Positions 33,595 through 43,756 of a stretch of 64,000 nt of DNA are shown piece after piece (within the stretch, counting starts at the first letter, position 1; every line of letters begins with the position of its first letter). Below the pieces are notes generated by a model. That model was not told the DNA's origin. It was given only the letters and a program-made list of their open reading frames with translations, and did not search any database. Made by a program: the position numbers and the translations under genes. This DNA is from Lepeophtheirus salmonis (taxonomy: Eukaryota; Arthropoda; Copepoda; Siphonostomatoida; Caligidae), in assembly GCF_016086655.4 (NCBI RefSeq), contig NC_052139.2, positions 3,844,001-3,908,000 of the forward strand, written 5' to 3'.

Positions 33595-33915
33595 TCAGGC
33601 CGAGACCGATTTGTTCTTTTCAGTTCTATTTTATTACAGCTATTTGGAGTAACATTTCGGTCCAAACCTCAATGAAAGACCATAGACACAAATTTTATCG
33701 TTTTCAAACCGTGGACCAATTTTTTCGTCTACAATACATTTAACTTCTTTTTACATTTTCAAAACGATCAAATTTTAAAGCACATAAACAACAATTAATT
33801 TATAGAATCGGTCTAGACCGAATTTTAAAATGAGTCGAATCCAGACATATTTTTTTAAACCGATCTAGACCAAATTTTTCTTTGAGATCGATCGAGACAG
33901 AACTTCCTTCAATTA
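33595..33915. repeat. Degenerate repeats around a 14-bp palindrome
   Basis: The perfect palindrome TCGGTCTAGACCGA lies at 33808-33821. Diverged versions follow at intervals of about 27-30 bp: CGAATCCAGACA, CGATCTAGACCA, CGATCGAGACAG. Earlier related words occur at 33600 (CGAGACCGA) and 33657 (CGGTCCAAAC). Each is followed by an A/T tract. It is non-coding and probably a decayed satellite-like array. Confidence 0.45.
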
Positions 33916-34094
33916 GTTCGATCCACTAATAATCGTAATGGTAAGTGATCATTTGAGGATTTTCAGACCAAATTTCAAAACTAATTTATTCATAATATAC
34001 AACCATAACAAAAAAAAAAAAATTATACACATTACTTTTGACGATAGTTTGAAATTGTAAAGTACACGTCTTTTTGAATATACAGCTCGTGTAA

Positions 34095-36229
34095 AATAAT
34101 TCAGCTGCAAATAAAATCAGATTGGGTTGGGATGTACTTGGTTTGAAAAACAAGTTTGGAATTATATAAATAAAACTGCAATCATTACACCATTTGGATT
34201 ATATGAATATTTGAGGATGCCTTTTGGTCTTAAAAATGCTACTCAGATATTTCAGAGACTCGTCGATTCAATTCTACGAGAAATTCCAAATGTGTTTGTG
34301 TACCTCGATGATATCCTTGTCGCTTTGGATTCGATGGATGAGCATTGGAAAACGTTGAACCTGGTTATATCAAGACTTAAAACAGCTGGTATGATCATTT
34401 TCCCTAAAATATTTGAGTTTTTCGTGAAATTGGTAGACTTCCTTGGACATGCTATTTCATCGAAAGGTGTTAGGCCTCTAGAATGTAAGGTGAAGGCAAT
34501 CCAAAGAGTACCCATTCTAAAATCAAAAGATTAAATGCATAGATTTTTCGGCATGACACAATATTACTCTCAGTTCATCGAAAGATTGTCTCAATGGACA
34601 GTTCATTCGTACCCCCTGTTAAAGAAGAATGTAACGTTTAATTGGAATAAAGAACATGAACACGTTTTTAAAAGTATTAAAAATGGTTTGTCTCAAAGTA
34701 ATCAACTTGCATACAGAGATAGTTTATTGCCTTTAGCCCTGACGAATGATGCATCTGATCCAGGGATGGGAGCCTTTTTCGAGAAAAAGGTAAATAGATA
34801 CTGGCAACCTCTAGCGTTTTGGTCTCAGGCTCTTCGAATGACACAAAGAAATATTCTACGTTTGATAGGGAATTATTAAGTGTTAAGGAAAGCATCAAAC
34901 ATTTCTATGAGCTTTGGATGGACAAGTTTTTATAGTTTTCACGGACCACAAACCTTTAGTCACTGCGATTGACATTGGCAATCCTACTTGGACAACAAGA
35001 CAGTTCCGTACTTTTGCATTCATAGCAGAATTCAGTTGTGATATCAAAAACGGTTCTGGAAAATTAAATCATACTGCAGACATTCTTTATAGAAGTATAA
35101 ATAACATCACAATAGGTCCAACCTTCATTGAAAATATAATTGAAGATCAAAAGAAACAGAATCCTAATTGAGTTAAGTTTAAAATTAAACCTTCTTTAAA
35201 TACATTGCAGTATGGCTGTGTCATCTCCAGAATTGTGTCAAATAATCGTGCATTCTGTACACAAGGACAATCATCCGGGATTCAATTAAACGTTAAGGAG
35301 AGGTTCACTTATTTATGCTTGGTCTAATTTGCAAGACGACGTCAGAAACTTCACTAGAGAGTATTTAGCGTGTCAGAAAACAAACCTTTTCAGGAAATAA
35401 AAACTAACGTCGTCCTTCGATCTTACATTTGAAAGATTTTTGGGAGAAATAATCGGTCTATTCCCACTAATTCAGATTTCACATGGTGGCCAAAAGTGAT
35501 ACCTATTCCAGATATAACCCCCAAGACAATAGTCCGTAATTTTTTGAGTAGTTAGAATTATAAGTTTGGAATTCCAGAAACCATTGTTTCTGACTGAGGA
35601 AGACAGTTCACAAGTTCATTATGCATTGATTTTTTTGCCTACACTTGGCAATGTAAGCAATCACACAACCTCGTATCATCCAACAGAAAATAGGACATTT
35701 CTACATATCTTTTAAGATCGGGGTTGTAGTACGAATGCTGGAAGAAAAAGAAGACTGGATCAATGCACTACCTGTAGTTTTATGGGGATTGAAGAACTCA
35801 GTACCAATAAACCCGGGATCTAAATATTCTCCTTTTCAATTACTCACAGGTCCCTCGGGATCAATGGCCGTTAATTTCTTCAATGATTCTACCTTTCCTT
35901 CTGGCAACCTCGACGTGGAAAGTTTCTTTAAAACAATGGAAAAAATTACACACGTTCCTCCGAGACACTTTAATAAAGGAGCCATTAACAAACAAATAAA
36001 AAAAAACAAATTCGTTTTTGTTAAAAATAAATCTATAAAAGAGTCTCTTTCTCCAACTATTTTGGGCCCATTTAAGGTGATTGGGAGGCACGATCGTTAC
36101 TATAAATTTGACTATGGATCAAGAACTGACAATGTCTCGATGGAAAGACTTCGACCTGCATTTGGAGTTCCAAGTATCCTTCCCGTGTCTCCGACTATAA
36201 GATGCACAAGATTTACAACTGGAGAATGA
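34095..36229 (+). pseudogene. Gypsy-type retrotransposon pol (partial RT, RNase H, integrase)
   Basis: The fragment starts inside reverse transcriptase (ITPFGLYEYLRMPFGLKN, 34179-34232) and has the active-site YLDD at 34301-34312. The RT-RNase H connection (RFFGMTQYYSQFI) follows after a stop. RNase H shows TNDASD, then TDHKPL near 34942-34959 in another frame. Integrase has a zinc-binding H-x-x-x-H region near 35250-35275, a WPKVIPIPD strand, TIVSD (35583-35597) and a YHPTENR-like segment. The C-terminal frame (35735-36229) includes a GPF-type module (LGPFKVIG, near 36062). At least five frame changes or stops are present. The 5' RT, protease and gag are absent from this piece. Confidence 0.85.
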
Positions 36230-36320
36230 TCTATTTGTTTATTTATCAATGTTTTTATGATACCTGTTATTGTGTACTATTAACTAGACGATCTCTTTAC
36301 TCACTCTGTCGTCTAGGGGG

Positions 36321-36471
36321 TGTTTTGTAGGAGTTTGACTTGTTTAGATGATATTAATTATTCATCATTGTACCTTGTATTCTTTTTTCATTTTTATTTT
36401 CGTATAAAGGAATGCTCCTTTTTACCTAGTTAAAATAAAGATATTTAAATCTTAACAGGCATTTACCTACA
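36321..36471 (+). repeat. Candidate 3' LTR of the Gypsy element
   Basis: Just after pol, a purine-rich TAGGGGG is followed by TGTTTTGTAGGAG. A segment of about 150 bp then ends in CTACA, giving the TG...CA layout. It contains a TATA-like CGTATAAAGG (36401-36410) and a polyadenylation-like AATAAAG (36434-36440). No matching 5' copy was found upstream of pol or gag, so this is a positional inference. Confidence 0.4.
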
Positions 36472-37169
36472 AAATTAGAATCAATTCCACCATCAGTGTT
36501 TCCACTCATAAGAAAAAAAGATCATAAGATACTTTCAGATTTTCTTTTAAAATGTTCTCTAAAATTAACAATTGCCATGAATCCAATACTTATAAATTAT
36601 ACTTTTGGTTTCATTACAAACCTTTTCAACATGTTTTGTTTGCAATCAGCGAAAACACCAGATTTTTATTGACGTATGTTAAAAATCATATATTTCTAAA
36701 CCCCAAAAAATATAAAAATGTAATTAAGTATATATGACAACGATTAATAGTTTAAAATCAAAATTTAGTTCAAAAATACTAACCCCTACATCACTAATAT
36801 ATATGAATAAGCAAATTAATTCACAGATACCTGATTATCTAATATTATTTAATTTAACAAGTATGGAGTAGGAATCTAATAATTTGAAATGTTAATTCGT
36901 AATAAAATCATTTTAACTGCATTGAATCGAATCATTAACACTTTTAAATTAGATTTTGAGTTTTTAAAATATTTTTTGAATTCACATCTTTGAACGCAGG
37001 ATTATATATAATGCTTTTATATTATTATTTTAACAAATTAGTTGAAAACTACTCTAGAGCTAATACTTTGAAGTTGTTTTAAACAATTATTTGCTGGAGG
37101 TTGGCTCGTGACAAATGAAATTATTGGTTTTTAGAACCTTTATCATTAATCAACCTTACAACTACAAGA

Positions 37170-37440
37170 GTTGTGTCAATCTTTATTATGGACTGAGGAC
37201 TACAGTCCTGTCCAGTTCATTCTCGATTCAGTCTATTTAAGTCCTGCATGTGGGTCCTAAAAGTGATAAAGTTTTTTGTCCTTGATGACGTCATATAACT
37301 TTATTTTTTATTTTTTTAAATGAGTGAAAGTATTAACAGTCTCAAGGACCTACAGACTTCAGGATAAGCCCCAAGGACTGATAGGACCGTCCGTAAGACT
37401 TGTCTGGACTAGACCAAAAAAATAAGGACTGGTACAAGAC
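37170..37440 (+). repeat. Dispersed repeat family R1, copy 2
   Basis: Colinear with 2167-2400: ACTGAGGACTACAGTCCTG, GATTCAGTCTA, AAGTCCTGCATGTGGGTCCTAAAA, then GGACTGATAGGACCGTCCGTAAGACTTG and AAGGACTGG. Confidence 0.6.
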
Positions 37441-37543
37441 TAGCTACATTTTGTTTCTAACCCCAATTTATTTTTTCTACTTTATTAATTCAACGCTAAG
37501 CGGAACACTAAAAACGGCTAAACGCCAAAAAAAGACAGAACAC

Positions 37544-37569
37544 TTTTTTTTTTTTTTTTTTTTTTTTTT
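37544..37569. repeat. Poly-T run of 26 bases
   Basis: An uninterrupted T homopolymer. Other long homopolymers in the window are T18 at 37039 + 20000 (57039-57056) and A30 at 63510-63539. They may be tails of old retroelement insertions, but nothing adjacent proves it. Confidence 0.8.
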
Positions 37570-38390
37570 ACATCAGCTGAGCTAAGTGAATGGATTAAAT
37601 GACTGGCTTAAAGAATATTCTAAAAGGAGGAAAATAATCAGTACCATATTGGACAATTAATTTGTAAATATATTGACTGTCTTATCTTTTCTCATTTTTC
37701 TATTTTCTACTTATCTTTTAAATTACAAACAAATTTTTCATTAGTTGAAATTTAGATAAAGTTATGTAACAAGTTGTCACCACTATAAATGAATATTCCA
37801 CCCTTCTTTTATTTTATATTTGCAATTCCTTTTAGTAATAAATTTTCTTTTATTAATAATCATTAAATATGGAAAGCTCAACAAATTTAACTCACAAAGA
37901 GATTACATTATTCATTTACTATTTTTATACAAATGTCAAATCAATTATAAAAAAAATCGTTTAACATATTCATCTTTATTTAACTAAACTTACATGTGTT
38001 CGTTAATATGGCCTGATCAAATTACAAAATGCATCCATGCCCGATAGATAGCACAGAAGTTGTAGTTCTATCTTAAGGTATATAAACAATGTGTTGTTGG
38101 TCAAAATTCAGGACAGGTCTTTGAACTTTTTTGAAGTATGTCAATGGTTTATCAAACTAACAATTCATATAGGTATAAGAGCAATATCTTACAAAAAATA
38201 TTTTTATTTTATAATATTCCAATATAACACAAATATGTTATATATTTTTACTTTATTGTATAACTTATTATATGATGCGAGGGAAGGTTGATCAATTCGT
38301 GACTTTTTGAATTTCTAGCCTCATAACAGGAATAGCAAAACTGATAGGGGGAAACCATAACTGAAATCAAGGATAAGCTTGATAGACACT

Positions 38391-39010
38391 ATGTACAAAA
38401 TGTGGTTTACTGAATTTCGTCGTGGCCATACAATTACGAGAGATGTTCAACGTTAAAGAACTTGTTTTGATATTTCTACACACAAAACAAAACAAAATCA
38501 CGATATAGTGTTGGCTGGTTGGAGATTTAAAGTGCAGAAGATAATAAAAAGTCTTAAGCATAACTCATGGCTCAATCCTTTCTATTTTTTAAAATCAATT
38601 AGGTATGAAAAAGATATCCAAAGGATGGACACCGTGTTTGGTCACAATCGATCACAAACGCAATCGTGTGACAACTTTCAAGGAGTGTCTAGTGCTATAA
38701 AACCACAATAAGGACAATTTTTTGTGCTGTTTTGTAACCGTGTACGAAACATGGATTCACTGCAACACACTAAGGACCATGCACGAGTCAAAACAGTGAG
38801 TTTCTCCGAGAAAATCAGTACAAAGGAAGGCCATGTTGGGTTTGTAAGCCAATGAAGCCATGGTAACTGTTTTTTTTTGTGATGCATGGAGTCAAATGCA
38901 CATTGATTACCTTTAAGAGATAAAATAATACAGGGAGCGGGGATCAAATTGTTGCCTACTTTAAACCTTGATAACTTGAAGACGACATTATCAAATAAAA
39001 AACCGGTTAC
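38391..39010 (+). pseudogene. Hsmar1/cecropia-like mariner transposase, 5' part (split copy)
   Basis: The remnant reads WFTEFRRGHTITRD (from 38403), HDIVLAGWRFKVQKI (38493-38540), then KKISKGWTPCLVTIDHKRNR near 38608-38668. It continues with FVTVYETWIHCN (about 38733-38767), which aligns with the mariner FVTxDETWxHxY motif; the catalytic Asp is replaced by Tyr. Then come MVTVFF and HIDYL. The motif order is that of cecropia-subfamily mariners such as Hsmar1. Stops and frame changes are frequent. The 3' part continues at 39790-40135, after an interruption by another mariner. Confidence 0.75.
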
Positions 39011-39061
39011 CAAATAGGAAAGCTATTCTTGTCAGCTGGCGATACGTAGTTCAGTTAGCAT

Positions 39062-39719
39062 CATGCCGTCATCATATGAGGAGATAAAGAGCTATAAGTA
39101 GAACAGGAGCTTTCGAGGTCCGCCGTAGTCATGGCATTGGTTAATAATGGAGGTGAAATCTCCAATTCAACGATTGCTTCAACCTTAGGAGTGAATTTAC
39201 GGACTGTTCAGCGTATACATAAGAAGCTAAAGGACACCTGGGATGTTGATGCCACCATAAAGAGGGCACCCAAGGAGGAGGGCGCCGACAGCAAGGTCAG
39301 GGACACCGACTTTGTCGGTAAGGTGAAGAAGATGGTTGAGGATGCCCCTACCAGGTCCATGAAGGCCATGGTGAGGGAGCTGGGCTGCCGGAGACAGGCC
39401 CTGGGCGTGGCAACAGGACTCAACACCCTGCCATGTGTCCAAAATCTTCATGCAGTGGTTAACCGAGAACTGTTATGACGTCGTAACCAAGGCTTTGTGG
39501 CCTCCTAACTCTCCCGACCTTAATCCTTTGGACTATTTTGTCTGGGGCTATGTCGAGAGACATACCAACAGACATCCTCATAGCACCAAGGCCAGCCTGA
39601 TGGACTCCATCAAGGAGGTATGCGGTAACATGGACAATGAGATGGTCAGAAGAGCCTGTGACCGGTTCAGAGGCCGTATTGAGGCCGTTATTGATGCCAA
39701 TGGTGATTATATCGAATGA
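39062..39719 (+). pseudogene. Internally deleted mariner transposase, inserted between halves of another mariner
   Basis: From 39131 an open frame of 115 codons carries the helix-turn-helix region (STIASTLGVNLRTVQRIHKKL). A second open frame supplies QQDSTPCHVSKIFMQ from 39411 and runs intact through LWPPNSPDLNPLDYFVWGYV (about 39495-39554) to the C-terminal GDYIE and a TGA at 39717-39719. Between them (near 39388-39411) the first catalytic motif and about 100 codons are missing. The two intact frames and low decay mark it as the youngest mariner of the window. The upstream ATG at 39062 (MPSSYEEIKS) is followed by a stop. Confidence 0.8.
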
Positions 39720-39789
39720 ATGGCTACTCTATACCTATATGCTCGTCATAGTTTTTATTTTCAATAAAAAATATTACACCAACTTATAA

Positions 39790-40135
39790 GACCGATTCAA
39801 TAACGATAGAAAAAAATCCGACTGCATTTGTCCAAACAATAAGTTATTTTCGACCAAGACAATATAAGGTGCACTGCACACATGTTTGGACTCCATAAGG
39901 AAATTTCATGAATACGTGTTGCCTTATCCGTTATTACTCTCCAGATTTAGCAGCATGTGACTATTTCTTATTTTTTAACATAAATACAGGGCTCGGCGGA
40001 AAGAAATTTGACTCGAATGATGAAATTATATCACAAACAAATTCCCAATTTGTGGACCTCACCTAAGATTATCATTAGTAAAACGTTCAACTAAGTGTTT
40101 AGAGGTCAAAATAGCTTAAGAAAAGTTAAAGGTAT
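39790..40135 (+). pseudogene. Hsmar1/cecropia-like mariner transposase, 3' part (split copy)
   Basis: RLHLSK (39816-39833) resumes the outer element. Then come VIFDQDN (about 39843-39863), with the second catalytic Asp in the place of HQDNAP, and YYSPDLAACDYFLFFN (about 39934-39980), the YSPDLAPxDYxLF motif of cecropia-type mariners with the third Asp retained. Later frames fit the family C-terminus loosely. Its reading order continues the 38391-39010 fragment, so both are parts of one interrupted element. Confidence 0.7.
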
Positions 40136-40852
40136 TAGAACATATGAATTACATACAAAAATTTCTAACTTATGACAATAATGAACTCTTATAATAATAG
40201 CCCTGAATGAAGGTGATGCCATTAACATCCCATTCTAATTTTTGACATACTTACTGGGTATCAGGTGGTTAAAGGCCCAACCAAAAAAAAATTAATTTCA
40301 TTTTTTGCACATAAAGTTTGAGTTAAATCTTTTGCACTAGGGAGTATTTCAAAGCTAAAAAAATGTGAATTCGGTCCATTCTAAACAGAGTTATGGCTTT
40401 TTGAAGTTCAAAGATGCCAAATTTTGATAGACTTCCAAGCAAGCCTGCATGCCCCCCCCAATAGAGTTCATTTTCCCACATGTTGTTTGTTTGTAAATAT
40501 AGAGTATGCAAGCTATCTTCGACGCCAATTTGGTTCACTCTCTTGGGAAAACGCGGGCACTTCAGTAGCTGATTTTTTCCTTCAATTATATCTTGTTCAA
40601 ACATGCACCAATTTAAAAAAAAAGGAATCAATTAACTAATTCGTTGTCCCAAATACTTGGAAAAGGCACGGAACCCTCATTAAAATCCACACTGGGAGCG
40701 ACAACATAACCAGGTTAGGAGGAAATTTGAGGCCTCTAAAGGTGATTTTGAAACAACAAAATGCGGTAGAGGTTAAGTGTTTGTATTTGAACACCGAGGT
40801 TTGTAGTCAAAATCTAAAAAAATATATACAATGAAGATTTAGGGAAGTCCAA

Positions 40853-41286
40853 GTGGATTTGCTTAAAAAAATTGGCCGCCCCGAGGCACTGACCCAGCTC
40901 GACATTCAGAAAAATCTTCGTTACTACTCATATAAGGATGAAAAAAGGATGAAGATATTTACAAAAAGCCAAGGAAATGTGCTCCAAGCTCAAATGGCTC
41001 AAATACAATTTAACTACTTCACCTTGCCAGCCTTTTGGCCTCCAAACTCGTCATATCTAAGACTGATTGATTTTTTTTGTGTATGGTGCAATAAAAGAAA
41101 TAGCAACAAATATCCTACAACACCAAAGACGAACTTATAATTCAGATAAAGAAGTAATTCCAGGATTTGCCAAGGAAAAAAGTGGCAAAGACCTGTTCAT
41201 ACGTTCGGCCTCGTATGCAAACTGCAATTGAGGCTGAATGGGATTTTATTGAAAGAAAATATTTCAGAATCGATCAGGCTATCTGA
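40853..41286 (+). pseudogene. Mariner transposase remnant
   Basis: PAFWPPNSSYLRLIDFFCVW near 41027-41086 corresponds to WPPNSPDLNPLDFxxW with both key positions decayed. In another frame, VRPRMQTAIEAEWDFIERKY (41200-41260) matches the mariner C-terminus, ending in a stop at 41284-41286. The upstream part (DLLKKIGRPEALTQLDIQKN) is basic but not clearly assigned. The catalytic Asp motifs are not recognisable. Confidence 0.65.
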
Positions 41287-41299
41287 ATCTGTTTTTATT

Positions 41300-42690
41300 T
41301 TTTTAAATCTGATAAGAGGTTGGAGAGAAAATTGCGTTTGAAAAAATATCATTTTCCCGTCACAGATAGCTGAACCATAAAAAAAAAAAGAATTTTTATA
41401 AATTAAAAAAAAAAAAAAACTTTCTGATTTTTATTTAGTTGCGTTTTTTATAATACCTCAATCCCCCCCATTCTCAGAGGCATCCCATATTTCCCCACTC
41501 TCTCTCAGTTAAGAACCACTGAGTTGATTGGATCTTTTATATTTGTGAATATCCCAATGCTTTAAGCGATGTAGTATACAATTTTGAAGGAGAATTGTGG
41601 AATTATATACAACCAATGGTTTAGTTGAACCATGAATTTTGAGTAAGAAATAAATTTTACCTATAAACAACTAAAAGAATATATTTTTACTCGTAAGTAA
41701 TTTTAAAATCACAAAATTTGTTTACCCTTCATAAACAGCATGATTATAAATGCTTATGTTTTTTTAAAGAGAAATAGAGGCTAATTTGTTCAAGAATACA
41801 AATGTAATCCACACTCAAATGTGATTACAATTATTATAAGTGGTGTAATGATGATGTTATGCAACTTTATTTCAAGTATTTGACAAAGTTTTGTAAAGCT
41901 TGTAGTACAACATTGTGAACATTGCGTCATTATATGCCAAATTATGGAAACTATTTGAATCGAAAACTACTGTACTTGACTTTGATAATCCATATTTACA
42001 AACAAAAGTTGTAAAAAACTAATTACAAATGATTAAGTCACATAAATTTTTTATAGACATTCATTCTTCCTTCTCCCCCAAAAAGATGAAATGTTTTTAT
42101 AACCCATAATAAAGAAATAGAGCATAAAAGTTTATAACAATAGAATACCACTTTAAATTGGTATGTTTCTACCTGGTAGAGCATAAAATATGGACATAAA
42201 TTATTTTTTGAAGCTTTGAGTCGTTGGTTATTATTATTATTATAACTATAGCATATGCATTATGCAATTCAATGTATTGCAAAATAATTAAATGCCATAA
42301 AATACACTCTTCTTCTACATTATAAATAATATGATGGTCATTTTTTGAGAGGATAGAATAATAAAAAAAAGTTTAAAAGTTTTGTTTTCCTTAATGTGCC
42401 TCTGTTTCTGATTACTGTTAATTTTTCTATTTTTTACAACACAAGAAGTCAATAGGAAATATAATTTGTAATTAAAAAGGACAAAACAGAAATTTAATAT
42501 CTATCAAATAGATCATTTGGCTATGAACGTTGTTAATTTTATTACTCGTAATAGTAATTAAAAACAGACAAATTTGAATACTATTTATAGAAATACAGGG
42601 TCTGTGGAATGTTCTGTTAAATCTTTATTAAAGCACTAATGATAGAAATATTGTCATAATTTGCATAAAATTATAGTCAAAGGTCGACAC
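41300..42690. other. A+T-rich stretch; one possible hAT terminus
   Basis: No gene is supported. AGTTAAGAACCACTGAG (41508-41524), read in reverse, is CTCAGTGGTTCTTAACT, a hAT-MITE-type end, but a left partner was not found with confidence. Confidence 0.35.
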
Positions 42691-42717
42691 AGATTTCAAA
42701 AACATGGGACATAACTT

Positions 42718-43390
42718 TCATTCGAAATGGTCACATTTAGCCTTGACCAGATCCCGAAGTCTCTCTGGAAGGGACTTGCATGTTTCACGCACCATGTTTA
42801 CGGAGATGCAGTCCCAGGCACTCACCAGTTTGGCCTTCAGGTCGTTGAATTCTTACTTGGGGTCACACAGGCTCTGCTCTCATGAATGGACCTGATGCAG
42901 TAATCCATGACGTTTAGGTATGGCTGGAGGGGAGTCAGTTTGTCTTGTCCCAGAAGCCACTCAAATTGGTCTCACACCACTGGTGTGTCTTTCTGGATGT
43001 GTGGGAGAGGGAAACATCCTGTAGGAGGGTCTATGCCTCATTCTTGAAGTAATGTTGGACATAGGAACATGACCTTCCCCCAGGATGGTGCTGATGTACT
43101 GCTTGGCGCTAATCTGCACCCCGGCCGGCACAAACACAAAGACATACTTCCCTGTCTCAGCTACAGCCACCGAAACCATCACAGACTGTGGCTTCTTTAC
43201 TCTGTTGAATCCATGTTTACCCAGCTCACGTCTTTTGGCCAGAATTTGATCATTTTGGGGGTTGAAAGCCTGTTCTACAATGAAAATCTTCCCACCATTG
43301 AACAGAATATTGGGATTTGTGCCAATCCTCAGCTTCTGTAGAATGGCATTGCTTCTCTCAAGTCTTTCTGCCTTGACCTTTCTCGGTATT
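42718..43390 (-). pseudogene. Mariner transposase remnant
   Basis: Minus strand from 43390: GTNPNILFNGGKIFIVEQAF, where FNGGKIF replaces FSDEKIF and so lacks the first catalytic Asp. Then come NPQNDQILAKRRELGK and an intact 73-codon frame with VMVSVAVAETGKYVFVFVPA and ISAKQYIS. After a decayed catalytic core it ends WDCISVNMVRETCKSLPERL and then AKCDHFE, with a TGA at 42720-42718. It is one of the better conserved remnants but is interrupted between about 42800 and 42960. Confidence 0.75.
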
Positions 43391-43756
43391 GAGTTGTCAA
43401 CTTATAACGTTTCTACTGATAGACGATTCTATTGATACCGATACAAATACACTATCTAACAAAATTAAATTCTTATATTATATACATACAGGTTTTAATC
43501 TTTCTATGAGATGACCTCACCTCTACCCCCAAGACGACAAATACCATTTTATTAACCATATATTAACATTATTCACACATTGTATTAATACACTTCACAA
43601 AACATGAATATACAATACTAACGGATAATTATGAACGGTTAATATTGTCGATTTGTTTTTAGGAAGGGTCTATTACGTATAATTTTCTTTCCTGCCACAT
43701 GAATAAATTAGGATCTTCCATCTTCCCGAGTGTTTGTAATTACTCCATGTAACTCC

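Noticed and set aside
38678..39013. A 111-codon minus-strand frame
   Set aside because: Antisense of the plus-strand mariner segment that contains FVTVYETWIHCN and HIDYL.
41508..41524. hAT-type terminus AAGAACCACTG
   Set aside because: No convincing left terminus or duplication was found; one possible partner near 40263 (CAGGTGGTTAAAGG) is too weak.
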